Notes: generated by a model not told the origin, from the letters alone. 64,000 nt of DNA from Limnochorda pilosa (GCF_001544015.1 NZ_AP014924.1:1550001-1614000), one strand, 5' to 3'; shown: positions 43,341 through 52,786, counted from the stretch's first letter. A program made the numbers and translations.

Positions 43341-43491
43341 GGACGTCGAGAAGCAGAGCATGGCTCATCCCCATCACGGCCACGGCCACCCGGTCGGGTG
43401 GGGCGGAGGGGTCGAAGAGGCCTGCCGCACCGCGGGGACGACCGGAAGGTGGAAGAGGGCCCAGCCGTCGGGGCCTCCGTGGATGGAGCAT
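43255..43491 (-). pseudogene. Possible TetR regulator C-terminal remnant
   Basis: On the minus strand the frame reads GLFDPSAPPDRVAVAVMGMS, then HALLLDVLIERKAAEPRDLA and a final helix GLCLGMLLHGV, similar to the ligand-binding C-terminus of TetR regulators. No helix-turn-helix region is present. It overlaps the 3' end of modB. The resemblance is moderate. Confidence 0.38.
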
Positions 43492-43507
43492 CCGGTCGCG
43501 GGTCCGG

Positions 43508-44659
43508 CTAGAAGAGGCTCCGCACCATCGGGTTGGCCCCGGGCTGAAGGGTGAGCCACACGAAGCCCACCAGGGCCACCGAGGCCACCACGGCCGCTCC
43601 CAGCGCCCCGGGGCGCCCGGAGCGGGCCAGGTCCAGCGGGGAGGGGCCGGGTGCGCCGGCCACGAATCCGGCCGCGAAGCCGCCCACCAGGCCTCCCAGG
43701 TGGCCCCAGACGTCGATGCGCGGCAGCACGAAGGTGATGAAGACGTTGAGGAGCAGGATGCCGAGAACCCACTGGCGGAGCTCGGCGGGTACCACTCGAG
43801 GGCGCTGCCAGCGGGCGTAGAGGATGTACCCCATCAGGCCGAAGATGGCCCCGGAGGCGCCGACGCTGAGGGTGAGGGGCGAGAAGTAGAGGCTGGCGGC
43901 CGAGCCCATCAGGGCGCTGATGAGGTAGACCAGCAGGAAGCGGCGGGCGCCCAGCATGTTCTCGACGACGGGCCCGATGATGTAAATGGAGAACGCGTTG
44001 GTGGCCAGGTGCATGAGGCCGGCGTGAAGGAAGGCGGAGGTGATCAGCCGGTACCACTGCCCGCCCCAGATCGCGGGGCCGTACTTGGCCCCGGCGCGCA
44101 GGAGCCAGCCGCCGGTCAGCATGTCAAGGACGAAGATGGCGGCGATCACGACCAGCAGGGTCTGGGTCATGCTCCGGCCACCTCCCAGGCGCACGGGGCG
44201 GCGGGGCCGGGACAGGGGGGAGTCGGGGTCCGCCTCCGATCGCTGCAGGCGCTGCCACCGCCGGTTGAGGTCGCTCTCGACGCGGTCCAGCCGGGCGAGC
44301 TCCGCCCGGAGGGCCCGCTCCCGCAGGGGCAACGCCGCCCTGCGGGCCTCGATCTGGCGCCTGAGGAGCTCGACCTCCTCCTCGGGAGAACGCTCACCGG
44401 GTGCGAGGTCGACTTCGCCCGGCACGCCCGCCTCCTGGGCGGCGCCATCGAAGGAGGGATCGGGCAGGCCCGCGATGGGGTCGGGCTCGCCCAGCCGCTC
44501 GGCCAGGCGGGTGACCTCCCGCCGGCGCTCCACCACCTCCACTTCACGCAGGTTGAGCCGGATCTCCTCCCGTGAGATCTGGCGGTCCTGCTCTTCCAGT
44601 TGCCTCCGCTGGCGCTCGATCCATCCCCGGCGAAGGCGGCTCCCCATGGAATCGGCCAC
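43508..44659 (-). CDS. Rhomboid family intramembrane serine protease
   Basis: A 383-residue protein with an N-terminal coiled coil (about 1-150, Glu/Arg-rich) and a rhomboid domain. The catalytic pair appears as Ser in VGASGAIFGLMGY and His in VWGHLGGLVGGF, and the conserved TSAFLHAGLMHLATNAFSI is present. It cleaves membrane proteins within the bilayer. The GTG at 44659 has AGGAGGGG 6 bases upstream. A TAGAAT-like -10 (complement of 44685-44690) lies close upstream. The coiled-coil N-terminus may recruit a partner. Confidence 0.92.
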   Translation of the reverse strand: MADSMGSRLRRGWIERQRRQLEEQDRQISREEIRLNLREVEVVERRREVTRLAERLGEPDPIAGLPDPSFDGAAQEAGVPGEVDLAPGERSPEEEVELLRRQIEARRAALPLRERALRAELARLDRVESDLNRRWQRLQRSEADPDSPLSRPRRPVRLGGGRSMTQTLLVVIAAIFVLDMLTGGWLLRAGAKYGPAIWGGQWYRLITSAFLHAGLMHLATNAFSIYIIGPVVENMLGARRFLLVYLISALMGSAASLYFSPLTLSVGASGAIFGLMGYILYARWQRPRVVPAELRQWVLGILLLNVFITFVLPRIDVWGHLGGLVGGFAAGFVAGAPGPSPLDLARSGRPGALGAAVVASVALVGFVWLTLQPGANPMVRSLF

Positions 44660-44899
44660 GAACGCCCCTCCTTCTGCTGAGGGTATTCTACCACAGGGGT
44701 CTGGATGAGGCGAAGCGGGGACGGGTCAGGCGGCCCGCCGTACGGGCATTGGGCAGAGCAAGCCGGGGACGCTGGAACATACCGGAGACGGGCGGGAACA
44801 CGAAGCCGGGCGGGCCCGTGGGGGTCCGCCCGGCGGCGAGGCCTGCGAGGAGGAGCGGTAGGGCGACGGCTGGCATCGCCGCCTCCCCCTGGCCGCCTG

Positions 44900-46120
44900 C
44901 TAGCCCTCGGGGAAGAGGTAGCGCTCCAGGATCTGCCCGGCGGCCTCCGATTGGGCCAGCTCCTGGGCGCGGCCCCAGTCGCCGTCCAGCAGCGCCCGGG
45001 TGAGCTCCGCAGGCAGCTGCAGGTAATCGCTGAGCGCCGTGGAGAGCCGGTCCTTGCCGAGGCCGGTGAGGGAGCTCCAATCCTCCTGGAGGATCGCCTC
45101 GGCCTCGAAGGGGGTGGCGCCCCGCTCGACCATCAGGTCGTAGAGGGAGAGGCGGAGCTCCTGGCCGGCCCGGCCCCAGTCGCCTGCGACCAGGGCGGAG
45201 AGCTGTTCCTTGGTGAGGATCTGCCGGGCCAGGTCCTTGGCCTCGTCGGTCACCCGGGCTGCCGGCGAGGGAGCCTCGGCCTCCACGATGCGGGCCCGGC
45301 CGTAGGCATCGGCGACGACCCGTACCGGCACCTCCGTGGTGAGGGAACCGGCGTCGGCCAGCCGGCCGGCTTGCACCAGGCGGGCGTCGGAGGGCAGGAT
45401 GAGGCTGCGGGTGCCCTTCTCGGTCTTCAACACCAGGCTCTGGCTCTCGGCGTCGGCCTGGGTGAGGGTGCCGTCAAGCACCTCGAGCTTCAGGGAGCGG
45501 GCCACCATGTAGGCCGTCTCGGCCCGGGTGGCTGCCTGCGAGGGCTCGAAGCGGTCGCGCACGTAGGGGGGCAGGATGCCCTCCTGGTGGGCGGTCTCGG
45601 CGGCGTTGAAGGCCCAGTGGTCCGCGGGTACGTCCCTGAAGGTGGCCTGCCAGCCCGAGCGGTTGGGCAGGTCGGCCGTGAGGTCGTGGAGCCGGTCCAC
45701 CGCCCGCTGCACCATCGCGACCATCTCGGCCCGGGTGATCTTCTCCGAGGGCCGGAAGGTCCCGTCGGGGTAGCCCTTGATGATGCCTGCCACCGTGAGC
45801 TTGCTCACCGCGTCCCGGGCCCAGTGGTCCTTCATGTCCCGGAAGCTCGGCGCCTGCTCGGCCGGTGGCAGCTCGTACGCCCGGGCCAGGACGGTGGCGA
45901 ACTCGGCCCGGGTGATGGGCCGCTCGGCCTTGAAGCTGCCGTCGGGATAGCCGGTGATGACCCGCTGGTCGGCCAGGTCGCGGATCTCGCGCTCGGCCCA
46001 GTGGCCCTCCACGTCGGAAAGCTCTTCCTTGGCCTCGCCAGGCAGGGTGAGGGGGCGCAGCCCGCCCACCAGCAGGGCCGCAACGGCCAGGAGGAGTACC
46101 ATGACACGGAAACGTCGCAC
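44900..46120 (-). CDS. S-layer homology (SLH) domain protein
   Basis: A 406-residue exported protein with a signal peptide (RVMVLLLAVAALLVGGL) and three SLH modules: SDVEGHWAEREIRDLADQRV at about 35-85, SFRDMKDHWARDAVSKL at about 92-145, and TFRDVPADHWAFNAAETA at about 160-215. Each carries the ITRAEF or ITRAEM-type motif. SLH domains bind secondary cell-wall polymer or peptidoglycan. The C-terminal half (about 220-406) has beta-rich and helical parts that I do not recognise. It is divergent from polA. Confidence 0.92.
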   Translation of the reverse strand: MRRFRVMVLLLAVAALLVGGLRPLTLPGEAKEELSDVEGHWAEREIRDLADQRVITGYPDGSFKAERPITRAEFATVLARAYELPPAEQAPSFRDMKDHWARDAVSKLTVAGIIKGYPDGTFRPSEKITRAEMVAMVQRAVDRLHDLTADLPNRSGWQATFRDVPADHWAFNAAETAHQEGILPPYVRDRFEPSQAATRAETAYMVARSLKLEVLDGTLTQADAESQSLVLKTEKGTRSLILPSDARLVQAGRLADAGSLTTEVPVRVVADAYGRARIVEAEAPSPAARVTDEAKDLARQILTKEQLSALVAGDWGRAGQELRLSLYDLMVERGATPFEAEAILQEDWSSLTGLGKDRLSTALSDYLQLPAELTRALLDGDWGRAQELAQSEAAGQILERYLFPEG

Positions 46121-46438
46121 GTTGCATGCCTCCCTGGTCCCCCAACCGTCCGGCGGTGAGGGCCCACGTCAGCCATGAACTGGCTGGCCAGGCAGGATGG
46201 GGATGGGATCCATCCTCCTGTGCCTGGTGAGGGTTCGTTCCCCCTCCGGAGGACCCTTCAAGCAATGTGCGGCGCGGATGCCAGGAAAGACCGGCCGCGC
46301 CGGCCCGCGCCGGTCCTGCCGGGGAGCGGTGCGGGAGGGTTTACCTGGGGGGCGTGGAATAAGGGACGTGGCCTGGAGGGCGGGGCCGTCCACGTGGGCT
46401 GCAGGAAGCGCTCCCCACGGGCATGGGGGGATCCAGTC
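46121..46438. other. Divergent intergenic region SLH protein / polA
   Basis: A 318-bp region with both genes reading outward. No convincing promoter pair is seen. It holds a repeat-like hairpin next to the polA start (listed separately). Confidence 0.5.
46408..46436 (+). repeat. CRISPR-repeat-like element at the polA ribosome binding site
   Basis: It matches the array repeat at about 20 of 29 positions, chiefly TCCCCACG and TGGGGG, with CCCCA/TGGGG arms around CGGGCA. The 3' handle is not conserved. The G-run is also the likely Shine-Dalgarno of polA, so a hairpin would mask it. The relation to CRISPR repeats is uncertain. Confidence 0.35.
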
Positions 46439-49219
46439 ATGGCGGAAGGGACCGGACGAGGGACCGGCGAGGGCACCCTGGTGCTGGTGGATGCGCACAG
46501 CCTCATCCACCGGGCGTACCACGCCCTGCCGCCCCTGCGGACCCGAGACGGGCAGCCCACCCAGGCGGTCTACGGCTTCACCGCCATGCTCATCAAGCTC
46601 CTGCAGGAGGAGCGTCCCGAGTACGTGGCCGTCTCCTTCGACCTCCAGGGCCCCACCTTCCGGCACCAGGCCTTCGCCGGGTACAAGGCCCAGCGCCCAT
46701 CCATGGACGACGAGCTGGCGAGCCAGATCCCCCTGGTGTATCAGGTGGTGGAGAGCCTCCGCCTGCCGGTCCACCAGTTGGAGGGCTTCGAGGCCGACGA
46801 CTGCCTGGGCACGCTGGCCCGCCAGGGCGAGGCCTTGGGCCTGCGGGTGCTGCTCCTCACGGGCGACCGGGACCTCCTCCAGCTCGTGGACGGCTCCGTT
46901 TCGGCCCTCTTGACACGTAAGGGCCTCAGCGAGCTGGAACGGCTGGACCCGCCGGGCGTGGAACGGCTGCTGGGGGTGCCGCCTGAGAAGGTGACCGACT
47001 ACAAGGCCCTGGTGGGCGATCCTTCCGACAACATCCCCGGCGTTCCGGGGGTCGGACCCAAGACGGCGGCGCGCCTGCTCGCGCAGTACGGCAGCCTCGA
47101 GGCGGTGCTGGACCACGCCGCTGAGGTCGCGGGGCGCACGGGCCAGGCCCTCCGGGAGAACCGGGAGGCCGCCCTCCAGGGGAAGATGCTCACCACCATC
47201 CGCTGCGACCTCCCGCTGGAGCTGGACCTGGACCGCTGCCGCGTGCGTCCCCCCGAGGCCGGCCCGGTGCGCGACCTCTTCCACCGCCTGGAGTTCACCT
47301 CACTCCTGCACCGGCTGGGCGTTCTCTTTCCCGGGGCGGGCCTCGATGGCGCAGGAGCGGAAGGCGGCGGCACCGGGGGCGCAGGCGAGGGGAAGGAGGG
47401 GGAGGCGACGGGCCCCGGGCGGAGCCCGGAAGCCCAGGCGACGGTCCTGGCCGACGGCGCGGCCCTGGCCCGCTGGCTGGAGGATCTGCCCCCCGGGGAA
47501 CCCGTGGCGGTCGAGTGGCTGGCCGACGGGCCGGACGCCCTGGCAGCTCCCCTGGTGGGGGTGTCCGTGGGCCGGCCCGGCGAGGTGGCCTACCTACCCT
47601 TGGACAAGGGCGCACGGAACGGCTTGGAGGCCCTGGGCGAGCTCCTCGCGAGCGGGCGGATCAAGTGGGTCCACGACCTGAAGCGCCAAATCCACCTGGG
47701 CCGCCGCCTGGGGCTGGAGCTGAAGCCTCCCGCCTTCGACCTCCTGCTGGCCGGCTACCTCCTGCGGCCGGGCGAGGGACGCTACGATCCGGGGGACCTG
47801 GCCAGGCGCTGGCTCGACGACGAGCTGCCGCTCCTGCAGGAAGAGGTGGAAGGGCGCGGCAAGAAGCTGGAACCCCTGGCAACGGTTCCGCCCGAGCGGC
47901 TGGCCGGCCGGCTCGCGGCGCGGCTGCGCCGGTACGGGGCCCTGGCCCACCGGCTGGAGGCCGAGATGGAGCAGGACGGCCTGCTCTCCCTCTTCCGGGA
48001 GGTGGAGCTGCCCCTGGCCTGGGTGCTGGCGGGCATGGAGGAGCGGGGCGTCCGGGTGGACCCCGAGGTGCTCCGGCGGTTGAGCGACGAGCTGGACGGC
48101 CGCATCGAGGCGCTGGCCGAAGGGGTCTACGGCATCGCGGGGGAGCGGTTCAACCTCAACTCCCCCAAGCAGCTGGGCGTGATCCTCTTCGAGCGGCTGG
48201 GCCTGCCCGTTCTCCAACGGACCAAGACGGGCCCCTCCACCTCGGCCGAGGTGCTGGAGGAGCTGGCCGACCAGCACGAGGTCGCGGCGCTCATCCTGGT
48301 CCACCGCCAGCTCGTGAAGCTGAAGGGCACCTACATCGACGCCCTCCCGGAGCTGATCCGCCCCGGGACGGGCCGGGTCCACACCACCTTCCACCAGACG
48401 GTCGCGGCCACGGGGAGGCTCTCCAGCTCGGATCCCAACCTCCAGAACATCCCCATCCGGACGGGTGAGGGCGAGAAGATCCGGGCCGCCTTCGTGCCGG
48501 GCGAGCCGGGCTGGGTCCTGCTGGCCGCCGACTACTCGCAGATCGAGCTCAGGGTGCTGGCCCACATCTCGGGCGACCCGGGGCTGATCGATGCCTTTCG
48601 CAGCGGCATGGACATCCACACCCGCACCGCGGCCGAGGTCTTCGGGGTTGCCCCCGAGCAGGTGTCGTCCTCCATGCGCACCGCCGCCAAGGCCATCAAC
48701 TTCGGGATCGTCTACGGCATCTCGAGCTACGGCCTGGCCCGGGGCACGGGCCTCTCCCGGGCCGAGGCCCAGGCGTACATCGACGGCTACTTCGCCCGTT
48801 ACCCCGGGGTGAGGCGGTACATGGACGAGGTGGTGGAGCAGGCGCGCCGGGAAGGGTACGTCACCACCCTCCTGGGGCGCCGCCGGTACCTGCCGGACCT
48901 GCTGGCCCGCGACCGGACCCGGCGCGCCTTCGCCGAGCGAACCGCCATGAACACGCCCATCCAGGGGAGCGCGGCCGACATCATCAAGCTGGCCATGCTC
49001 CGGGTGGACGAGCGCCTGCGGCAAGCGGGCCACCAAGCCCGGATGCTCCTGCAGGTCCACGACGAGCTGGTCTTCGAGTGCCCACAGGAGGAGGTGGCAG
49101 GGGTGGCCGGGCTGGTGCGGGAGGCCATGGAAGGGGTGGTCTCCCTGGAGGTTCCCCTCCGGGCGGAGGTGGAGGCGGGGCCCAACTGGCTCGAGACGCG
49201 CCCCGTGGCCGATTCCTGA
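46439..49219 (+). CDS. polA: DNA polymerase I
   Basis: A 926-residue family A polymerase for Okazaki-fragment maturation and repair. The N-terminal 5' nuclease (about 1-300) has VDAHSLIHRAYHAL and the helix-hairpin-helix GVPGVGPKTAARLL. The middle exonuclease-like domain lacks the DxE motif (VAVEWLADG at that place), so proofreading is probably absent, as in Bacillus stearothermophilus Pol I. The polymerase domain has DYSQIELRVLAHISGD, KAINFGIVYGIS and VHDELVFE. The ATG at 46439 is chosen for MAEGTGRG...LVLVDAHSLIHRA; earlier starts add unconserved sequence. mutM overlaps its end. Confidence 0.95.
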   Translation: MAEGTGRGTGEGTLVLVDAHSLIHRAYHALPPLRTRDGQPTQAVYGFTAMLIKLLQEERPEYVAVSFDLQGPTFRHQAFAGYKAQRPSMDDELASQIPLVYQVVESLRLPVHQLEGFEADDCLGTLARQGEALGLRVLLLTGDRDLLQLVDGSVSALLTRKGLSELERLDPPGVERLLGVPPEKVTDYKALVGDPSDNIPGVPGVGPKTAARLLAQYGSLEAVLDHAAEVAGRTGQALRENREAALQGKMLTTIRCDLPLELDLDRCRVRPPEAGPVRDLFHRLEFTSLLHRLGVLFPGAGLDGAGAEGGGTGGAGEGKEGEATGPGRSPEAQATVLADGAALARWLEDLPPGEPVAVEWLADGPDALAAPLVGVSVGRPGEVAYLPLDKGARNGLEALGELLASGRIKWVHDLKRQIHLGRRLGLELKPPAFDLLLAGYLLRPGEGRYDPGDLARRWLDDELPLLQEEVEGRGKKLEPLATVPPERLAGRLAARLRRYGALAHRLEAEMEQDGLLSLFREVELPLAWVLAGMEERGVRVDPEVLRRLSDELDGRIEALAEGVYGIAGERFNLNSPKQLGVILFERLGLPVLQRTKTGPSTSAEVLEELADQHEVAALILVHRQLVKLKGTYIDALPELIRPGTGRVHTTFHQTVAATGRLSSSDPNLQNIPIRTGEGEKIRAAFVPGEPGWVLLAADYSQIELRVLAHISGDPGLIDAFRSGMDIHTRTAAEVFGVAPEQVSSSMRTAAKAINFGIVYGISSYGLARGTGLSRAEAQAYIDGYFARYPGVRRYMDEVVEQARREGYVTTLLGRRRYLPDLLARDRTRRAFAERTAMNTPIQGSAADIIKLAMLRVDERLRQAGHQARMLLQVHDELVFECPQEEVAGVAGLVREAMEGVVSLEVPLRAEVEAGPNWLETRPVADS

Positions 49220-50042
49220 GCTTCCGGAGGTGGAGCGGATCCGCCGGGAGCTGGCTCAGGTGCTGGTGGGGCGGCGCATCACGGGGATCGAGCTCCTGGA
49301 GGAGCGCCTGCCCCAGAACACGGGCCCTGAGGAGCTGGAGGCGGTGGTGGGGCGCAGGGTGCGGCGGGTCCGCCGGCGGGGGAAGTACCTGCTGCTGGAC
49401 CTGGAGGGGCGCGGGCTCCTGGTGCTCCACCTGCGCATGAGCGGGCGCCTCCTCTTCCGGGAGCCGGGACGCGACGGGGCCGTCCGACCCTCCCACGTCC
49501 GCCTGCGTTTGGGTGTGGAGGGTGGGGGAGAGCTGGTGCTGGTCGATCCGCGCCGCTTCGGCCTCCTCTACTGGCTGCCCGCGGGCGGGGCGCGGCGGGT
49601 GCCGGGTCTGGCGGCCATGGGCCCGGAACCGCTGGGCCGGCGGTTCACGCGGGAGGAACTGGGCCGCATCCTGTCGGGGCGGGCGGCGGCGGTGAAGGCC
49701 GTGCTCATGGACCAGCGGCGGCTCGCGGGCGTGGGGAACATCTATGCGGACGAGGCGCTCTTCCGGGCGGGGATCCGCCCCGACCGGCCCGCGGGCAGCC
49801 TCTCGGCCCAGGAAGTGGGCCGGCTGCACCAGGCGCTGCGGGCGGTGCTGCGGGAAGGCATCCGCCGGGGAGGGGTGACCGTGCGCTCGTACGCCGGAAT
49901 CCACGGCGAGATGGGGCGCTTCCAAGAGGTGCTCCAGGTGTACGGCCGGAAGGGCGAGCCATGCCTCCGGTGCGGGGCCCCCTTGCGCGGGGCGCGGGTG
50001 AGCGGCCGCAGCTCCGTCTACTGCCCGGCCTGCCAGCGGTGA
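49212..50042 (+). CDS. mutM: Formamidopyrimidine-DNA glycosylase, starting at ATT
   Basis: The base-excision enzyme that removes 8-oxoguanine. The conserved N-terminus PELPEVERIRREL is encoded from 49215. The proline must be residue 1 after Met removal because it is the catalytic nucleophile. The codon before it is ATT (49212-49214), and no ATG, GTG or TTG lies in frame upstream. A GTG at 49230 would delete Pro and the catalytic Glu. The C-terminal zinc finger (CLRCGAPL and CPACQ) and lysine loop (RRRGKYLLL) are intact. It overlaps the polA stop, so coupled translation from ATT is inferred. Length is 276 residues. Confidence 0.85.
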   Translation: MPELPEVERIRRELAQVLVGRRITGIELLEERLPQNTGPEELEAVVGRRVRRVRRRGKYLLLDLEGRGLLVLHLRMSGRLLFREPGRDGAVRPSHVRLRLGVEGGGELVLVDPRRFGLLYWLPAGGARRVPGLAAMGPEPLGRRFTREELGRILSGRAAAVKAVLMDQRRLAGVGNIYADEALFRAGIRPDRPAGSLSAQEVGRLHQALRAVLREGIRRGGVTVRSYAGIHGEMGRFQEVLQVYGRKGEPCLRCGAPLRGARVSGRSSVYCPACQR

Positions 50043-50063
50043 CGGAAGGAGGGCCTCCACGGA

Positions 50064-50693
50064 GTGCCGGTGCGGGTTCTGGGCGTAACGGGCGGGGTGG
50101 CCACGGGCAAGAGCCTGGTGGCCCGTTTCCTGGAGGAGCTGGGGGCGGCGGTGGTCGACGCGGACCAGCTGGCCCGCGAGGTGGTGGAGCCCGGCGAGCC
50201 AGCGCTGGAGGAGATCCGGCAGGTCTTCGGCCCGGGGGTGCTCACCCCCGAAGGACGCCTGGACCGCAAAGCCCTGGCGAGGCGGGTCTTCTCCGACGAG
50301 GGCGCCCGCCGGAGGCTGGAGGCCATCATCCATCCCAGGGTCCGCCGGCGGATGGAGGAGGCGGTGGCCCGGCTGCGGGAGGCGGGGGCACCGTTGATCG
50401 TACTCGAGATTCCCCTCCTCTTCGAGGGCGGCGAGCCCGTCAGGCGCTTGGTGGACCGGGTGCTGGTGGTGACGGCGCCGGAGGCGGTGCAGCTCGAGCG
50501 GCTCCGGCAGCGGAACGGGCTGACGGAGGCCGAGGCCCGCGCCCGCATGGCGGCCCAGATGCCGCTGGAGGAGAAGGTGCGCCGGGCGGACTACGTGGTG
50601 GACAACGGCGGGACGCCGGAGGAGACGCGCCGGCAGGTGCAGCGGGTCTGGGAGGCGATGCGGCGTGAGGATCGCACTGATCGCCCACGATAA
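50064..50693 (+). CDS. coaE: Dephospho-CoA kinase
   Basis: The last step of coenzyme A synthesis, adding phosphate to dephospho-CoA. A 209-residue protein with P-loop [11 protein letters not shown], the [13 protein letters not shown] segment, HPRVRRRM and [10 protein letters not shown], all typical. The GTG at 50064 is 21 bp after mutM, and it overlaps mgsA by 29 bp. The polA-mutM-coaE order is common in Bacillota. Confidence 0.93.
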   Translation: MPVRVLGVTGGVATGKSLVARFLEELGAAVVDADQLAREVVEPGEPALEEIRQVFGPGVLTPEGRLDRKALARRVFSDEGARRRLEAIIHPRVRRRMEEAVARLREAGAPLIVLEIPLLFEGGEPVRRLVDRVLVVTAPEAVQLERLRQRNGLTEAEARARMAAQMPLEEKVRRADYVVDNGGTPEETRRQVQRVWEAMRREDRTDRPR

Positions 50694-51135
50694 GAAGAAG
50701 GCCGAGATGATCGAGTTCGTGAAGGCGTACCGGGAGCTCCTGGCCGTGCACGAGCTGGTGGCCACGGGCACCACGGGGAGGCGCATCCAGGAGGAGGCGG
50801 GGCTCTCGGTGGAGCGCATGCTCTCAGGGCCGCTGGGGGGCGACCAGCAGATCGGCGCCCGCATCGCCTCGGGGCTGGTGGACGCGGTGATCTTCCTGAG
50901 GGATCCTCTCACCGCCCAGCCCCATGAGCCGGACATCACCGCCCTGCTGCGGGTCTGCGACGTGCACAACGTGCCGCTGGCCACCAACCGGGCCTCCGCG
51001 GAGCTGCTCCTCCTGGGCCTGGCCGAGTACCAGCCCGAGAAGCGCCACGTGCGCGCCCGGGGAGGGCCTGTCGCCCTCACGTCTCACGAGGATCCGCCCG
51101 CCGCGCCCGGCGGGCAGCGGGCCGGGGAGGCGTAG
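50665..51135 (+). CDS. mgsA: Methylglyoxal synthase
   Basis: Converts dihydroxyacetone phosphate to methylglyoxal and phosphate. The protein of 156 residues has the family motifs [37 protein letters not shown] (with the catalytic Asp) and [20 protein letters not shown]. The C-terminal 25 residues are a Pro/Gly-rich extension. The GTG start lies inside coaE, indicating coupling. Confidence 0.94.
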   Translation: MRIALIAHDKKKAEMIEFVKAYRELLAVHELVATGTTGRRIQEEAGLSVERMLSGPLGGDQQIGARIASGLVDAVIFLRDPLTAQPHEPDITALLRVCDVHNVPLATNRASAELLLLGLAEYQPEKRHVRARGGPVALTSHEDPPAAPGGQRAGEA

Positions 51136-51157
51136 GCGGGTGGGGAAGGGGGGGAGG

Positions 51158-51748
51158 ATGGCCGGCCGGATGCTGGTCGCAGTCGTGGTGGGCATCGCGG
51201 TGCTGGCGGCCCTCTACTGGCGACCCGTCGGCCGCCTCTTCTACCCTTTTCCGTACCGGGAGACGGTGGAGCACTGGTCGGCCGAGTACGGGGTGGACCC
51301 CCGGCTGGCGGCGGCCGTGGCCCGGGTGGAAAGCAGTTTTCGACCCTCGGCCCGGTCGGCGCGGGGCGCCCGCGGCCTGATGCAGGTGATGCCCGAGACG
51401 GGTGAGTGGGTCGCGGGGCAGCTGGGGCTGGACTCCTTCGAGCCAGAGGATCTCGACGATCCCAAGCTGAACCTGCGGGTGGGCATCTGGTACCTGGCCT
51501 ACCAGGTGCGGGTCTTCAACGGTGACCTGGTGCTGGCCCTCGCAGCCTACAACGGCGGAGGGACCAACGTGCGCCGCTGGCTGGAGGAGGAGCGCTGGAG
51601 CGGCTCGGTGGACGAGCTCCGCCGCATCCCCTTCCCCGAGACCCGCACGTACCTGATGCGCGTCTTTGCCGCGTACGAACGCTATCGGCTGCTCTACCCC
51701 GAGGTGGGCGTGTCGAGCGATGGGGGAGGTCGGTGGAAGCATGGATGA
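51158..51748 (+). CDS. Lytic transglycosylase, membrane-anchored
   Basis: A 196-residue SLT-domain enzyme with an N-terminal membrane segment (MLVAVVVGIAVLAALYW). The catalytic glutamate is in AVARVESSFRPSARSARG, followed by GARGLMQVMPETG and AAYNGGGTNV. It is shorter than the other transglycosylase at 28519 and lacks its coiled coil. The ATG at 51158 has a G-rich AGGGGGGGAGG site. The gene overlaps the next by 8 bp. Confidence 0.88.
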   Translation: MAGRMLVAVVVGIAVLAALYWRPVGRLFYPFPYRETVEHWSAEYGVDPRLAAAVARVESSFRPSARSARGARGLMQVMPETGEWVAGQLGLDSFEPEDLDDPKLNLRVGIWYLAYQVRVFNGDLVLALAAYNGGGTNVRRWLEEERWSGSVDELRRIPFPETRTYLMRVFAAYERYRLLYPEVGVSSDGGGRWKHG

Positions 51749-52775
51749 GCTGGAGCGACTGCAGGATGTGACCGCGTGGCGGCCCGAACCGGGCCGGCGG
51801 TTCTTCTCGGCGTCCCACGAGGAGATCGCCGCGGGGCTCACGACCGATGTGTACTTCATCAAGACGCGGGAAACCCTGCGGGCCGAGGGCGTGGCCGAAG
51901 CCCACGTGGTGGCCGAGATCTTCCCGCGGGAAGACGGGGTCTTCGCCGGCCTGCCCGAGGTGGAAGCGCTCCTGCGAGGCCGCGGGGTGAAGCTCTGGGC
52001 GCTGCCCGAGGGGAGCAACTTCGCCGCCCGGGAGGTGGTCGCGCGGATCGAGGGGCCTTACGACCGGTTCGGCCTTTACGAGACACCGATCCTGGGCTTC
52101 CTGGCCTCATCCAGCGGCTGGGCCACCGCCGCCCGCAGGGCCCGCCTCGCCGCGGGCGGCAAGCCGGTCTTCTGCTTCGGAGCCCGGCACGTCCACCCGG
52201 CGGTGGCGCCGGTGATGGAGCGGGCCGCGCTGGTGGGGGGCGCGCAGGGAGCGGCCTGCATCCTGGCCGCGAAGCTAGCGGGCCAGGAGCCCGTGGGCAC
52301 CGTGCCCCACGCGCTCTTCCTCATCCTGGGCGACACCGTGCAGGGAGCCCGGGCCTATCACCGGGTGATGCCGCCTGAGGAGCCCCGCACCATCCTGGTG
52401 GACACGTACAAGGACGAGGCCGAGGAGAGCCTGCGGGTGGCAGAGGCGCTGGGCGACGCCTTGGCGGGCGTCCGGCTCGACACCCCGGGGGAGCGGGGCG
52501 GCGTGACACCGGACCTGGTCCGCGAGCTTCGCGCCCGCCTGGACCAGGCGGGCCACCGGAACGTGACCGTCTTCGTCTCGGGCGGGCTCACCCCCGAACG
52601 CCTCAGCGCCCTGGCCGAAGCCGGGGCCGACGCCTTCGGGGTGGGAAGCTACATCTCCTCGGCGGCGCCCATCGACATGACCATGGACCTAAAGGAGGTG
52701 GCCGGGAAGCCCCGCACCAAGCGGGGGCGGATCCCGGGCCGGACCCCGAACCCCCGGCTGGTGGAGGTGCTCTAG
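51741..52775 (+). CDS. Nicotinate phosphoribosyltransferase
   Basis: Salvages nicotinate to nicotinate mononucleotide for NAD synthesis. The 344-residue protein is of the shorter type found in archaea and some Bacillota. It has HEEIAAGLTTDVYF, ETPILGFLASSSGW, GARHVHPA and the phosphate-binding VFVSGGLTPERL...GVGSYISS segments. The ATG at 51741 overlaps the transglycosylase gene end. It closes the polA operon; a hairpin follows. Confidence 0.85.
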   Translation: MDELERLQDVTAWRPEPGRRFFSASHEEIAAGLTTDVYFIKTRETLRAEGVAEAHVVAEIFPREDGVFAGLPEVEALLRGRGVKLWALPEGSNFAAREVVARIEGPYDRFGLYETPILGFLASSSGWATAARRARLAAGGKPVFCFGARHVHPAVAPVMERAALVGGAQGAACILAAKLAGQEPVGTVPHALFLILGDTVQGARAYHRVMPPEEPRTILVDTYKDEAEESLRVAEALGDALAGVRLDTPGERGGVTPDLVRELRARLDQAGHRNVTVFVSGGLTPERLSALAEAGADAFGVGSYISSAAPIDMTMDLKEVAGKPRTKRGRIPGRTPNPRLVEVL

Positions 52776-52786
52776 GGGGCCACGTC

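Noticed and set aside
49230-50042. mutM starting at GTG 49230
   Set aside because: It would delete the catalytic Pro1 and Glu2, which are encoded in frame immediately upstream.
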